DNA of 47,616 nucleotides. It comes from Streptomyces sp. Ru72. Its GTDB lineage: Bacteria > Actinomycetota > Actinomycetes > Streptomycetales > Streptomycetaceae. Below, one piece after another: positions 1 through 7,646 of the stretch. Every line of letters starts with the position of its first letter. Position 1 is the first letter of the stretch. A program made the translations under genes and the position numbers. Location: NCBI RefSeq assembly GCF_002920635.1, contig NZ_PQSR01000061.1, positions 1 through 47,616 of the forward strand. Direction: 5' to 3'. The notes beneath the pieces were generated by a model. That model was given only the letters and a program-made list of their open reading frames with translations. It had not been told where the DNA came from and made no database searches.

Positions 1-429
1 GGCTCGGCGATCGCGCTCACCGTCAGCAAGGGCAGCCCGGTCGACGTGCCCGACGTCAGGGGCGACTCCATCGACGACGCCACGTCACAGCTCCAGGACG
101 CGGGCCTGCGGGTGAGGATCGCCGACACGCAGGTCACCTCGGAGTACGACGCCGGAAAGGTCGCCCGGCAGTCGCCGGACGCGGGCCGGCAGGCCGGTCA
201 GGGCGACACCGTGACGCTGACGCTGTCCAAGGGTCCCGAGATGGTCCAGGTGCCCGACGTGACGGGGCAGAACGTCGACGACGCCAAGCAGGCGCTCGAG
301 GCCGCGGGTTTCCAGGTCGAGGAGGACCGGGGTCTGCTGGGCCTGTTCGGCGACACGGTGAAGAGCCAGTCGGTCAAGGGCGGGGACAAGGCTCCGAAGG
401 GCTCGACGATCACGATCAAGATCCGCTAG
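1..429 (+). CDS. PASTA-domain Ser/Thr protein kinase, C-terminal part (5' end outside window)
   Basis: The frame is open from base 1 and ends with TAG at 427-429, so only the last 142 residues are present. They form about two extracellular PASTA repeats. Each opens with a VxVPDVxG-type motif (VDVPDVRG near residue 14, VQVPDVTG near residue 81) and ends with the TLTLSKG or TITIKIR type strand. PASTA repeats sense peptidoglycan fragments or lipid II in PknB-family kinases that control growth and cell-wall synthesis. The kinase domain and membrane segment lie upstream and cannot be seen. A PASTA-only protein or penicillin-binding protein is possible, but the C-terminal position of the repeats and the local gene order favour a PknB-like kinase. 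Confidence 0.8.
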   Translation, partial: GSAIALTVSKGSPVDVPDVRGDSIDDATSQLQDAGLRVRIADTQVTSEYDAGKVARQSPDAGRQAGQGDTVTLTLSKGPEMVQVPDVTGQNVDDAKQALEAAGFQVEEDRGLLGLFGDTVKSQSVKGGDKAPKGSTITIKIR

Positions 430-474
430 CACGCCGAGGACCGGGCGCCCGGGACGACATGACACCCTTGGGGC

Positions 475-1371
475 GTGAGCACAGAGCAGTCCCGTGGCGC
501 CCTCGGAACCTTCGGCCCCTCCCGCAACCCGATCGGCAGTCACGTCCCGGTGGCCGGCGGGCTGAACTCCGTCGGGCTGGCCTACGCCCGCGACATCGGG
601 GCCGAGACGGTACAGGTCTTCGTCGCCAACCCTCGCGGCTGGGCGACGCCCGCCGGCAGTCCGCGTCAGGACGAGGAGTTCCGGGCCGCGTGCGCCGCCG
701 AGTCGATCCCGGTGTACGTCCATGCTCCGTACCTGATCAACTTCGGCTCGCACACCGAGGCGACCGTGGACAGGTCGGTGGAGTCGCTGAGGCACTCGCT
801 GCGCCGGGGCCGGGAGATCGGGGCGCGGGGCGTGGTCGTGCACACCGGCAGCGCGACCGGCGGCCGGGACCGCTCGGTGGCGCTGAAGCAGGTACGGGAG
901 CGCGTGCTGCCGCTGCTGGAGGAGCTGACGCACGACGACCCGTGGCTGCTGCTGGAGTCGACCGCGGGCCAGGGCGCCTCACTGTGCTCCCGCACCTGGG
1001 ACTTCGGGCCGTACTTCGAGGCCCTGGACGCCCACCCCAAGCTGGGTGTCTGCCTGGACACCTGCCACATCTTCGCGGCCGGGCACGACCTGACCGGGCC
1101 GGACGGGGCGCATCGGACACTGGACCTGCTCGTGGACACCGTCGGCGAGGGCCGGCTGAAGCTGATCCACGCCAACGACTCCCAGGAGGCGGTCGGCGCC
1201 CACCGGGACCGTCACGCGAACATAGGCGCCGGCCACATCGGCGAGGACCCGTTCCGCGCGCTGATGACGCACCCGGCCACCGAGGGCGTGCCGCTGATCA
1301 TCGAGACGCCCGGCCGCAAGGAAGGCCATGCGGCCGACGTGGAGCGGCTGCAGAAGCTGCGCGACGGCTGA
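475..1371 (+). CDS. nfo: Deoxyribonuclease IV (AP endonuclease, Nfo family)
   Basis: A 298-residue TIM-barrel endonuclease that cuts DNA 5' of abasic sites in base-excision repair, with three metal ions at the active site. Visible family motifs include IGSHVPVAGG near the N-terminus, VVHTGS, LLLEST, GVCLDTCHIFAAGHD, LIHANDS, RDRHANIGAGHIG and IIETPG, which supply the His, Asp and Glu metal ligands. The length is normal for the family. The chosen start is GTG at 475. An overlapping frame begins at ATG 459, but the conserved protein is in the GTG frame. The gene lies 45 bases after the kinase and shares its strand, so co-transcription is possible. Confidence 0.93.
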   Translation: MSTEQSRGALGTFGPSRNPIGSHVPVAGGLNSVGLAYARDIGAETVQVFVANPRGWATPAGSPRQDEEFRAACAAESIPVYVHAPYLINFGSHTEATVDRSVESLRHSLRRGREIGARGVVVHTGSATGGRDRSVALKQVRERVLPLLEELTHDDPWLLLESTAGQGASLCSRTWDFGPYFEALDAHPKLGVCLDTCHIFAAGHDLTGPDGAHRTLDLLVDTVGEGRLKLIHANDSQEAVGAHRDRHANIGAGHIGEDPFRALMTHPATEGVPLIIETPGRKEGHAADVERLQKLRDG

Positions 1372-1389
1372 CCTCCAGCCGCCCCGGGC

Positions 1390-2022
1390 TCAGAGCTCGG
1401 GGCCGTCCCCGGGCCCCTCCTGGTAGGAGTAGCGCTGCTCCTTCCACGGGTCACCGATGTTGTGGTACCCGCGCTCCTCCCAGAAGCCGCGCCGGTCGGT
1501 GGTCATGTACTCGACGCCGCGGACCCACTTGGGGCCCTTCCAGGCGTACAGGTGCGGCACGATCAGGCGCAGCGGGAAGCCGTGTTCCGCGGTGAGCAGC
1601 TCGCCGTCCTTGTGCGTGGCGAAGATCGTGCTGTCGGAGGCGAAGTCGGACAGGCGCAGATTGGAGCTGAACCCGTACTCCGCCCAGACCATCACGTGGG
1701 TGACCGTGGGCGCGGGCGGGGCGATCTCCAGGATCGTCCGGGCCGGGATGCCGCCCCATTCGGCGCCGACCATGCTGAACTTCGTCACACAGTGCAGATC
1801 GGCCATGACGGTCGCGTACGGCAGTGACGTGAACTGCTCGTGGTTCCAGCAGTGCTTCTCGCCGTCCGCGGTGGCGCCGAAGACCCGGAACTCCCAGCGC
1901 TCGGGGCGGAACTTGGGCACGGGACCGTAATGCGTGACCGGCCATCCCCGCTGGAGTCGCTGTCCCGGCGGAAGCTGTGACCGTGCCGTTTCTCCAGATT
2001 CGCGCTCCACCGGATGACCCAT
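1390..2022 (-). CDS. Sulfite-oxidase-like molybdopterin oxidoreductase
   Basis: A 210-residue protein of the molybdopterin-binding sulfite oxidase superfamily, in the single-domain form related to MsrP/YedY. The segment DLHCVTKFS carries Cys78, the expected molybdenum ligand. Further family signatures are HVMVWAEYGFSSNL and FPLRLIVPHLYAWKGPKWV. I see no twin-arginine signal peptide or membrane anchor, so it is probably cytoplasmic, unlike MsrP. An in-frame extension of 20 residues upstream is possible, but the ATG at 2022 starts the conserved part. It converges with nfo (18-base gap) and is transcribed divergently from bfr. The substrate is unknown. Confidence 0.85.
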   Translation of the reverse strand: MGHPVERESGETARSQLPPGQRLQRGWPVTHYGPVPKFRPERWEFRVFGATADGEKHCWNHEQFTSLPYATVMADLHCVTKFSMVGAEWGGIPARTILEIAPPAPTVTHVMVWAEYGFSSNLRLSDFASDSTIFATHKDGELLTAEHGFPLRLIVPHLYAWKGPKWVRGVEYMTTDRRGFWEERGYHNIGDPWKEQRYSYQEGPGDGPEL

Positions 2023-2174
2023 GACTCCATCCTGACAGACCGCGGAGGGTGCACATGACCAGCCCGGGTTCAATTCGGACAACTCAGACTAAGCGTGAAC
2101 TTACTGGACGCTCTTCGGTGCCGGTGCCATGATGCGGCGCAGCCCGCTGTCCCCGGCCCGGAAGGATCCCCGTC

Positions 2175-2654
2175 ATGCAGGGCGACCCAGAGGTCATCGA
2201 ATTCCTCAACGAACAGCTCACCGGCGAGCTGACCGCGATCAACCAGTACTTCCTGCACGCGAAGATGCAGGAGAACCTCGGGTGGTACAAGCTCGCCAGG
2301 TACACGCGGCGGGAGTCGTTCGACGAGATGAAGCACGCGGAGGTGCTCACCGACCGCATCCTCTTCCTGGAGGGTCTGCCGAACTACCAGCGACTCTTCC
2401 ATGTACGGGTGGGGCAGACCGTCAGGGAGATGTTCGAGGCCGACCGGCAGATCGAGGTGGAGGCGATCGACCGGCTCAGGCGCGGGATCAAGGTGATGCG
2501 GGAGAAGGGCGACATCACGTCCGCGAACATCTTCGAGTCGATCCTGGCGGACGAGGAGCACCACATCGACTACCTGGACACCCAGCTGGACCTGCTGGAG
2601 AAGCTGGGCGACGCGCTGTACATCTCCCAGGTCATCGAACAGCCGGAGAGCTAG
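2175..2654 (+). CDS. bfr: Bacterioferritin (iron storage)
   Basis: A 159-residue subunit of the 24-mer haem-containing iron store, which oxidises Fe(II) and deposits ferric mineral. The ferroxidase centre is intact: Glu18, Glu51, His54 (in DEMKHAE), and the ILADEEHHIDYL segment that supplies the remaining Glu and His. Met52 is the expected axial haem ligand at the dimer interface. Length and start fit the family, and GGAAGGA lies about ten bases before the ATG. It converges with bfd with only six bases between the stop codons, a storage/release pairing common in actinobacteria. Confidence 0.96.
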   Translation: MQGDPEVIEFLNEQLTGELTAINQYFLHAKMQENLGWYKLARYTRRESFDEMKHAEVLTDRILFLEGLPNYQRLFHVRVGQTVREMFEADRQIEVEAIDRLRRGIKVMREKGDITSANIFESILADEEHHIDYLDTQLDLLEKLGDALYISQVIEQPES

Positions 2655-2660
2655 GCGGCG

Positions 2661-2876
2661 CTAGGCGGCTTCCTCCAGGCCGGACAGCACCGGCTCGGCG
2701 ATCTCGGGGCGAGGGTACGCGCCGCGTCCCAGGAGCGCCTGGATCCTGCGCACACACGACCCGCAGTCCGTGCCCGCCTTGCACGCGGAGGCGATCTGCC
2801 GCGGAGTGCAGGCGCCGTTCTCCGCGTGCTGCCTCACCTGCTGCTCGGTGATGCCGAAGCAACTGCAGACATACAC
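2661..2876 (-). CDS. bfd: Bacterioferritin-associated ferredoxin (2Fe-2S)
   Basis: A small [2Fe-2S] protein that, in characterised bacteria, reduces bacterioferritin to release stored iron. The four cluster cysteines follow the Bfd pattern CxC then about 31 residues then CxxC (VCSCFG and TDCGSC). Two GTG starts are possible. I chose the one at 2876 because GGGAGG sits eight bases upstream. The upstream GTG at 2885 overlaps that ribosome site and would add three residues. An iron-box-like site lies 26-44 bases upstream, so induction by low iron is likely. The protein is 71 residues long. Confidence 0.9.
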   Translation of the reverse strand: MYVCSCFGITEQQVRQHAENGACTPRQIASACKAGTDCGSCVRRIQALLGRGAYPRPEIAEPVLSGLEEAA

Positions 2877-2901
2877 GCGGTACACCTCCCGCCGAGATCA
2901 A

Positions 2902-2920
2902 TAAGGCAAACCTAACCTTA
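2902..2920 (-). promoter_or_regulatory. Iron-box-like operator (DmdR/IdeR type) upstream of bfd
   Basis: Read on the minus strand this 19-base site matches 14 of 19 positions of the actinobacterial iron box TTAGGTTAGGCTAACCTAA. It ends 26 bases before the chosen bfd start, where a repressor would block transcription. Iron-loaded DmdR/IdeR repression of bfd would fit the role of Bfd in iron release. No binding evidence exists here; the call rests on sequence match and position. Confidence 0.65.
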
Positions 2921-2946
2921 CCTGCCCCACCGGGGGTGCGACAGCA

Positions 2947-2982
2947 GAGTGGGGCGCGGATCGTGTGATCCGCGCCCCACTC
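2947..2982 (-). terminator. Hairpin terminator downstream of aroH
   Basis: A perfect 16-base-pair stem (2947-2962 with 2967-2982) closes a 4-base loop. It lies 22 bases beyond the aroH stop codon. There is no clear U-run, which is common for Streptomyces terminators. It also sits between the aroH end and the bfd promoter. Confidence 0.75.
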
Positions 2983-3003
2983 GCGTCGGTCAGCGCCCGC
3001 GGG

Positions 3004-4356
3004 CTACTGGTCCCGGTACATCTCCGCGACGAGGAACGCCAGGTCCAGCGACTGGCTGCGGTTCAGCCGCGGGTCGCACGCCGTCTCGTAGCGCTGGTGC
3101 AGGTCGTCGACGAAGATCTCGTCGCCGCCACCCACGCACTCGGTGACGTCGTCGCCGGTCAGCTCCACGTGGATGCCGCCCGGGTGCGTACCGAGCCCCT
3201 TGTGGACCTCGAAGAAGCCCTTGACCTCGTCGAGCACGTCGTCGAAGCGGCGGGTCTTGTGGCCGGAGGCCGCCTCGAACGTGTTGCCGTGCATCGGGTC
3301 GGTCACCCAGGCCACCACCGCGCCGGACGCCGTGACCTTCTCCACCAGCTCGGGGAGCCGGTCGCGGATCTTGTCCGCGCCCATGCGGACGATGAAGGTC
3401 AGCCGGCCCGGCTCACGGTCCGGGTCGAGGCGGTCGATGTAGCGCAGCGCCTCCTCGGCCGTCGTGGTGGGGCCGAGCTTGATGCCGATCGGGTTGCGGA
3501 TCCTCGAGGCGAACTCGATGTGCGCGCCGTCCAGCTGCCGGGTGCGCTCACCGATCCAGACCATGTGCGCCGAGACGTCGTACAGCTGCCCGGTGCGGGA
3601 GTCGGTGCGGGTCAGCGCCGACTCGTAGTCGAGCAGCAGCGCCTCGTGCGAGGAGTAGAACTCGACGGTCTTGAACTCCTCCGGGTCGGCCCCGCAGGCG
3701 TGCATGAAGTTCAGCGCGTTGTCGATCTCGCGCGCCAGCTGCTCGTAGCGCTGACCAGACGGCGAGGACTTCACGAAGTCCTGGTTCCAGGCGTGCACCT
3801 GGCGCAGGTCGGCGTAGCCGCCGGTGGTGAAGGCGCGCACCAGGTTCAGCGTGGAGGCGGAGGCGTGGTACATCCGCTTCAGTCGCTCGGGGTCCGGGAC
3901 GCGGGCGGCCTCGGTGAAGTCGAAGCCGTTGACGGAGTCGCCGCGGTAGGTCGGCAGCGTCACCCCGTCACGGGTCTCGGTCGGCTTGGAGCGCGGCTTG
4001 GAGTACTGGCCGGCGATACGGCCGACCTTCACCACCGGCACCGAGGCGGCGTACGTGAGTACGGCGCCCATCTGGAGCAGCGTCTTGAGCTTGTTGCGGA
4101 TGTGATCGGCGGACACCGCGTCGAAGGCCTCGGCGCAGTCGCCGCCCTGGAGGAGGAACGCCTCTCCCTTGGCGACGGCCGCCATCCGGGCGCGCAGCTG
4201 GTCACACTCGCCCGCGAAGACGAGCGGCGGATACGACTCGAGGTCCGCGATCACTGCGCGCAGAGCCTCGGGGTCGGGGTACTCGGGCTGCTGCGCCGCG
4301 GGCAGGTCTCGCCAGGTGTTGCCAGCGCCAGGGCTGGTCTTAGCGTTCACGGTCAC
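3004..4356 (-). CDS. aroH: 3-deoxy-7-phosphoheptulonate (DAHP) synthase, class II
   Basis: A 450-residue class II (plant/mycobacterial AroG type) enzyme that condenses phosphoenolpyruvate and erythrose 4-phosphate, the first step of the shikimate pathway. Recognised segments include FLLQGGDCAEAFD with metal-ligand Cys74, VGRIAGQYSKPRS, RGDSVNGF, and the C-terminal CDPRLNRSQSLDLAFLVAEM. The start is GTG at 4356; a second GTG six bases later is the alternative. A -10-like TAATGT lies exactly seven bases before the first GTG, suggesting a leaderless message. The gene is divergent from the tryptophan leader and anthranilate synthase gene, so chorismate supply and use are adjacent. Confidence 0.95.
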   Translation of the reverse strand: MTVNAKTSPGAGNTWRDLPAAQQPEYPDPEALRAVIADLESYPPLVFAGECDQLRARMAAVAKGEAFLLQGGDCAEAFDAVSADHIRNKLKTLLQMGAVLTYAASVPVVKVGRIAGQYSKPRSKPTETRDGVTLPTYRGDSVNGFDFTEAARVPDPERLKRMYHASASTLNLVRAFTTGGYADLRQVHAWNQDFVKSSPSGQRYEQLAREIDNALNFMHACGADPEEFKTVEFYSSHEALLLDYESALTRTDSRTGQLYDVSAHMVWIGERTRQLDGAHIEFASRIRNPIGIKLGPTTTAEEALRYIDRLDPDREPGRLTFIVRMGADKIRDRLPELVEKVTASGAVVAWVTDPMHGNTFEAASGHKTRRFDDVLDEVKGFFEVHKGLGTHPGGIHVELTGDDVTECVGGGDEIFVDDLHQRYETACDPRLNRSQSLDLAFLVAEMYRDQ

Positions 4357-4363
4357 CCCCTAA

Positions 4364-4369
4364 ACATTA
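4364..4369 (-). promoter_or_regulatory. Putative -10 element of aroH (leaderless mRNA)
   Basis: TAATGT on the minus strand matches the TANNNT pattern of housekeeping -10 boxes. Only seven bases separate it from the GTG start of aroH, so transcription would begin at or next to the start codon. A convincing -35 was not found. Inference from spacing only. Confidence 0.4.
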
Positions 4370-4443
4370 CGGGGTCGTGTCCGCCGCTTATCGATGCGCT
4401 CGACTGATGAGACGGCTCGTCCCGCCCGGGGCGGGGGTTCGTG

Positions 4444-4449
4444 TAGGGT
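4444..4449 (+). promoter_or_regulatory. Putative -10 element of the trp leader
   Basis: TAGGGT fits the Streptomyces HrdB-type -10 (TAGRRT). It ends seven bases before the ATG of the leader peptide, placing the start site at or one base before that ATG. The leader peptide would then be translated from a leaderless transcript. No ribosome-binding site stands between. Confidence 0.5.
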
Positions 4450-4456
4450 GCGGGGC

Positions 4457-4519
4457 ATGTTCGCGCACTCGACCCAGAACCAGAACTGGTGGTGGACCGC
4501 TCGTCCGGCGGCCCACTGA
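4457..4519 (+). CDS. trpL: Tryptophan leader peptide (attenuation control of trpEG)
   Basis: A 20-codon ORF whose product is MFAHSTQNQNWWWTARPAAH. Three consecutive Trp codons at 4487-4495 are extremely unlikely by chance and are the hallmark of trp leader peptides. When charged tRNA-Trp is scarce the ribosome stalls there and downstream RNA refolds. Segment 4507-4513 can pair with 4545-4551, which is also the 5' arm of the terminator at 4542-4566, so the two structures are mutually exclusive. A trp attenuator before an anthranilate synthase gene has been described in Streptomyces venezuelae. The peptide itself has no other expected function. Confidence 0.93.
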   Translation: MFAHSTQNQNWWWTARPAAH

Positions 4520-4541
4520 CTGCGCGTACGCACGACTTCGC

Positions 4542-4574
4542 GAAGGCCGCCCGAGGGGCGGCCTTCGGCGTTTT
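4542..4574 (+). terminator. trp attenuator terminator hairpin
   Basis: A perfect 11-base-pair stem (4542-4552 with 4556-4566) with a 3-base loop is followed by a T-run at 4571-4574. It lies between the leader peptide stop and the trpEG start. The 7-base segment 4507-4513 upstream is complementary to 4545-4551, forming the competing antiterminator. A ribosome at the leader stop codon (4517-4519) would cover 4507-4513 and favour termination; one stalled at the Trp codons would leave it free. Confidence 0.9.
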
Positions 4575-4620
4575 CGGGACCGGGCCGTTCCCTCTCACCT
4601 CACCGAGAAGGACACCGCCC

Positions 4621-6504
4621 ATGAACCTGTCCGACCTGCTGCACGACCCCCGCCCGTTCGCCCTGCTGCGCCGCCGCACCCCGGGGCGCGACCACGACAC
4701 CGTGGAGGTGCTGATCGGCCCGGTCGGCCGCTGTGAGCGCCTGGCCGACCTGCCCGACGAGGCCCTCGCCCTCGTTCCGTACCGCCAGATCCGCGAGCGC
4801 GGCTTCGACGTCCGCGACGACGGCACACCGCTGCTGGCGCTCACGCCCGAGGAGTCGTACGAGATCCCCCTGGACCAGGCGCTGGCGCAACTGCCACGGC
4901 ACGACGTCCGCGTCGAGGACGGCGGCTTCGACGTCACGGACGAGGAGTACGCCGGGATCGTCGGGCGGGTGCTGGAGGAGGAGATCGGGCGGGGCGAGGG
5001 CGCCAACTTCGTGATCCGGCGGACGTACGAGGGGCGCATCCCGGGGTTCGGCCGGGCCGACGCCCTCGCACTCTTCCGGCGGCTGCTGGTCGGGGAGCGG
5101 GGTGCGTACTGGACCTTCGTCGTGGACACCGGTGACCGGACTCTGGTGGGGGCCAGCCCCGAGGTGCACGTGCGGATGTCCGGCGGGACGGTCGTCATGA
5201 ACCCGATCAGCGGCACCTACCGCTATCCGGCGGACGGTCCGACCCCCGAGGACCTGCTCCGCTTCCTCGCCGACGGCAAGGAGATCGAGGAGCTGTCGAT
5301 GGTCGTCGACGAGGAGCTGAAGATGATGTGCACGGTCGGCGACATGGGCGGGGTCGTCGTCGGGCCGCGCCTGAAGGAGATGGCCCACCTCGCGCACACC
5401 GAGTACGAGCTGCGCGGGAAGTCCACGCTGGACGTGCGCGAGGTGCTGAAGGAGACGATGTTCGCGGCGACCGTCACCGGGTCGCCGGTGCAGAACGCCT
5501 GCCGGGTGATCGAGCGGCACGAGGCCGGGGGCCGGGGCTACTACGCGGGCGCGCTGGCGCTGCTCGGCCGGGACGCCGGAGGCGCGCAGACCCTCGACTC
5601 CCCCATCCTCATCCGCACCGCCGACATCGACGGTGGACGACTGAGGGTGCCCGTCGGGGCCACGCTCGTGCGCGGCTCCGACCCGGCGAACGAGGTCGCG
5701 GAGACCCATGCCAAGGCGGCCGGGGTGCTGGCGGCGCTGGGGGTACGGCCCGGGCGGCCGCGCGAGGAGCACGTACGGCCGAACCTGGCGGAGGACCCGC
5801 GGGTGCGGGCGGCGCTGGACGGGCGGCGGGAGATGCTCGCCCCGTTCTGGCTGCGCATGCAGGAGCGGGCCTCGGAGCTGACCGGGCACGCGTTCGTCGT
5901 GGACGGCGAGGACACGTTCACCGCGATGCTCGCGCACGTCCTGCGCTCGACCGGTCTGGAGGTGACCGTGCGGCGGTACGACGAGCCGGGGCTGCGGGAG
6001 GCGGTGCTCGCCCACTCCGGTCCCGTGGTGCTCGGGCCCGGCCCGGGCGACCCCTCGGACCTGGCCGATCCGAAGATGCGGTTCCTGCGGGAGCTGACGG
6101 CCCAGGTCGTCAGGGGCCACCGGCACGGGGTGCTGGGCGTCTGCCTGGGCCATGAGCTGATCGCGGCCGAGCTGGGCCTGGAGATCGTCCGCAAGGAGGT
6201 TCCGTACCAGGGCGCCCAGACGGAGATCGACCTGTTCGGGCGGCGCGAGACCGTCGGCTTCTACAACAGCTTCGTGGCGCGCTGCGACGACGACGCGGCG
6301 GCCGAGCTGGTGGCGCACGGCGTCGAGGTCAGCCGCAGCGCGACCGGGGAGGTCCATGCGCTGCGCGGGCCCGGGTTCGCCGGGGTGCAGTTCCACCCGG
6401 AGTCGGTGCTGTCGGTGGGCGGCGCCGGCGTCGTACGGGAGCTGCTGCGCGGGCTGGCTGCCGCGGGCACGGGCCCGTTCGCGGAGCGGCGGCCTGCGCT
6501 GTAG
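4621..6504 (+). CDS. trpEG: Anthranilate synthase, fused TrpE-TrpG
   Basis: A 627-residue fusion that makes anthranilate from chorismate and glutamine. Residues about 1-430 form the chorismate-utilising TrpE part, with PISGTYR and the ETMFAATVTGSP segment. Residues about 440-627 form the glutamine amidotransferase, with nucleophile Cys508 (GVCLGHE) and the His592/Glu594 pair (QFHPES). The start is the ATG at 4621, preceded by GAGAAGGA. The frame stays open further upstream, but that would run through the attenuator. Fused enzymes of this kind occur in Streptomyces primary metabolism and in phenazine pathways; the attenuator points to primary tryptophan synthesis. Confidence 0.95.
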   Translation: MNLSDLLHDPRPFALLRRRTPGRDHDTVEVLIGPVGRCERLADLPDEALALVPYRQIRERGFDVRDDGTPLLALTPEESYEIPLDQALAQLPRHDVRVEDGGFDVTDEEYAGIVGRVLEEEIGRGEGANFVIRRTYEGRIPGFGRADALALFRRLLVGERGAYWTFVVDTGDRTLVGASPEVHVRMSGGTVVMNPISGTYRYPADGPTPEDLLRFLADGKEIEELSMVVDEELKMMCTVGDMGGVVVGPRLKEMAHLAHTEYELRGKSTLDVREVLKETMFAATVTGSPVQNACRVIERHEAGGRGYYAGALALLGRDAGGAQTLDSPILIRTADIDGGRLRVPVGATLVRGSDPANEVAETHAKAAGVLAALGVRPGRPREEHVRPNLAEDPRVRAALDGRREMLAPFWLRMQERASELTGHAFVVDGEDTFTAMLAHVLRSTGLEVTVRRYDEPGLREAVLAHSGPVVLGPGPGDPSDLADPKMRFLRELTAQVVRGHRHGVLGVCLGHELIAAELGLEIVRKEVPYQGAQTEIDLFGRRETVGFYNSFVARCDDDAAAELVAHGVEVSRSATGEVHALRGPGFAGVQFHPESVLSVGGAGVVRELLRGLAAAGTGPFAERRPAL

Positions 6505-6540
6505 CGGGGCGACCCGCTCTGTAGCGGGCGGGGAGGGCGC

Positions 6541-6564
6541 GGCCGGGGTGGGAACGCCCCGGCC
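6541..6564. terminator. Shared hairpin between convergent trpEG and pfkA
   Basis: An 8-base-pair GC stem (6541-6548 with 6557-6564) and 8-base loop lie in the 80-base gap between the two convergent genes. The position suggests bidirectional termination. There is no T-run. Confidence 0.55.
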
Positions 6565-6584
6565 GGGTTCCTCGAGGTGCGGCG

Positions 6585-7613
6585 TCAGCCGAAGAAGACG
6601 CCGACCTCCTGGTAGAGCTTCAGGTCGACCGTCTTCAGCTTGGCGGTGGCCTCGGAGAGGGGGACACGGACGATGTCCGTGCCGCGCAGGGCGACCATCT
6701 TCCCGAAGTCGCCGTCGCGGACACAGTCGATGGCGTGCAGGCCGAAGCGGGTGGCGAGCCAGCGGTCGAAGGCGCTGGGCGTGCCGCCGCGCTGGACGTG
6801 CCCGAGCACGGTGGTCCGGGCCTCCTTGCCGGTGCGCCTCTCGATCTCCTTCGCCAGCCACTCGCCGACGCCGGAGAGGCGGACGTGCCCGAAGGAGTCC
6901 AGCGACCCGTCCTTGAGCACCATGTCGCCGTCCTTCGGCATCGCTCCCTCGGCCACGACCACGATCGGCGCGTACGACGCCTTGAACCGGGACGTCACCC
7001 AGGCGCACACCTGGTCGACATCGAAGCGCTGCTCGGGGATGAGGATGGCGTTGGCGCCGCCGGCCAGCCCGGAGTGCAGGGCGATCCAGCCGGCGTGACG
7101 GCCCATCACCTCCACCACCAGCACCCGCATGTGGGACTCGGCCGTGGTGTGCAGGCGGTCGATCGCCTCCGTCGCGATGTTGACGGCGGTGTCGAAGCCG
7201 AAGGTGTAGTCCGTGGCGGACAGGTCGTTGTCAATGGTCTTGGGCACGCCGACGACGTGGACGCCGTACTCGTCGGACAGGCGGGCCGCGACCCCGAGGG
7301 TGTCCTCGCCGCCGATCGCGACGAGCGCGTCGACCTCCTCCTTGGCGAGGTTGTCCTTGATGCGGCGGATGCCGTTCTCCTGCTTGAGGGGATTGGTGCG
7401 CGAGGAGCCGAGGATGGTGCCGCCGCGGGGCAGGATGCCGCGCACGGCGGGGATGTCCAGCCGGACGGTGTCGCCTTCGAGGGGGCCCCGCCAGCCGTCC
7501 CGGAAGCCGACGAAGTCGTAGCCGTACTCCTGCACGCCCTTGCGCACGATGCCCCGGATGACGGCGTTGAGCCCGGGGCAGTCGCCGCCTCCGGTCAGTA
7601 CTCCGACCCGCAT
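6585..7613 (-). CDS. pfkA: 6-phosphofructokinase (possibly pyrophosphate-dependent)
   Basis: A 342-residue PFK of the actinobacterial group, phosphorylating fructose 6-phosphate to the 1,6-bisphosphate in glycolysis. Visible are GGGDCPGLNA (phosphoryl-donor loop), PKTIDND with catalytic Asp128, and VVEVMGRHAGWIA. In GGEDTLG the residue aligned with E. coli Gly104 is Asp104, and PKTIDND carries Lys125 where E. coli has Gly. Asp plus Lys at these sites is the pattern associated with pyrophosphate rather than ATP use. I chose the ATG at 7613, which has AAGGGA upstream; an upstream in-frame extension lacks conserved sequence. A dyad-rich promoter region lies at 7647-7674. Confidence 0.93.
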   Translation of the reverse strand: MRVGVLTGGGDCPGLNAVIRGIVRKGVQEYGYDFVGFRDGWRGPLEGDTVRLDIPAVRGILPRGGTILGSSRTNPLKQENGIRRIKDNLAKEEVDALVAIGGEDTLGVAARLSDEYGVHVVGVPKTIDNDLSATDYTFGFDTAVNIATEAIDRLHTTAESHMRVLVVEVMGRHAGWIALHSGLAGGANAILIPEQRFDVDQVCAWVTSRFKASYAPIVVVAEGAMPKDGDMVLKDGSLDSFGHVRLSGVGEWLAKEIERRTGKEARTTVLGHVQRGGTPSAFDRWLATRFGLHAIDCVRDGDFGKMVALRGTDIVRVPLSEATAKLKTVDLKLYQEVGVFFG

Positions 7614-7646
7614 GGAAATGTCCCTTCGCCGCGGTTGCCTGGTGCA

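Noticed and set aside
2965..4407. 480-codon plus-strand ORF opposite aroH
   Set aside because: It is the GC-bias shadow of aroH on the other strand; its translation has no domain similarity, and aroH is strongly conserved.
4489..4620. Upstream extension of trpEG starting within the leader
   Set aside because: It would overlap the leader peptide and terminator hairpin and lacks a ribosome site; the ATG at 4621 has one and starts the conserved protein.
4600..7008. 802-codon minus-strand ORF
   Set aside because: It covers the attenuator, trpEG and part of pfkA in antisense and has no recognisable protein features.
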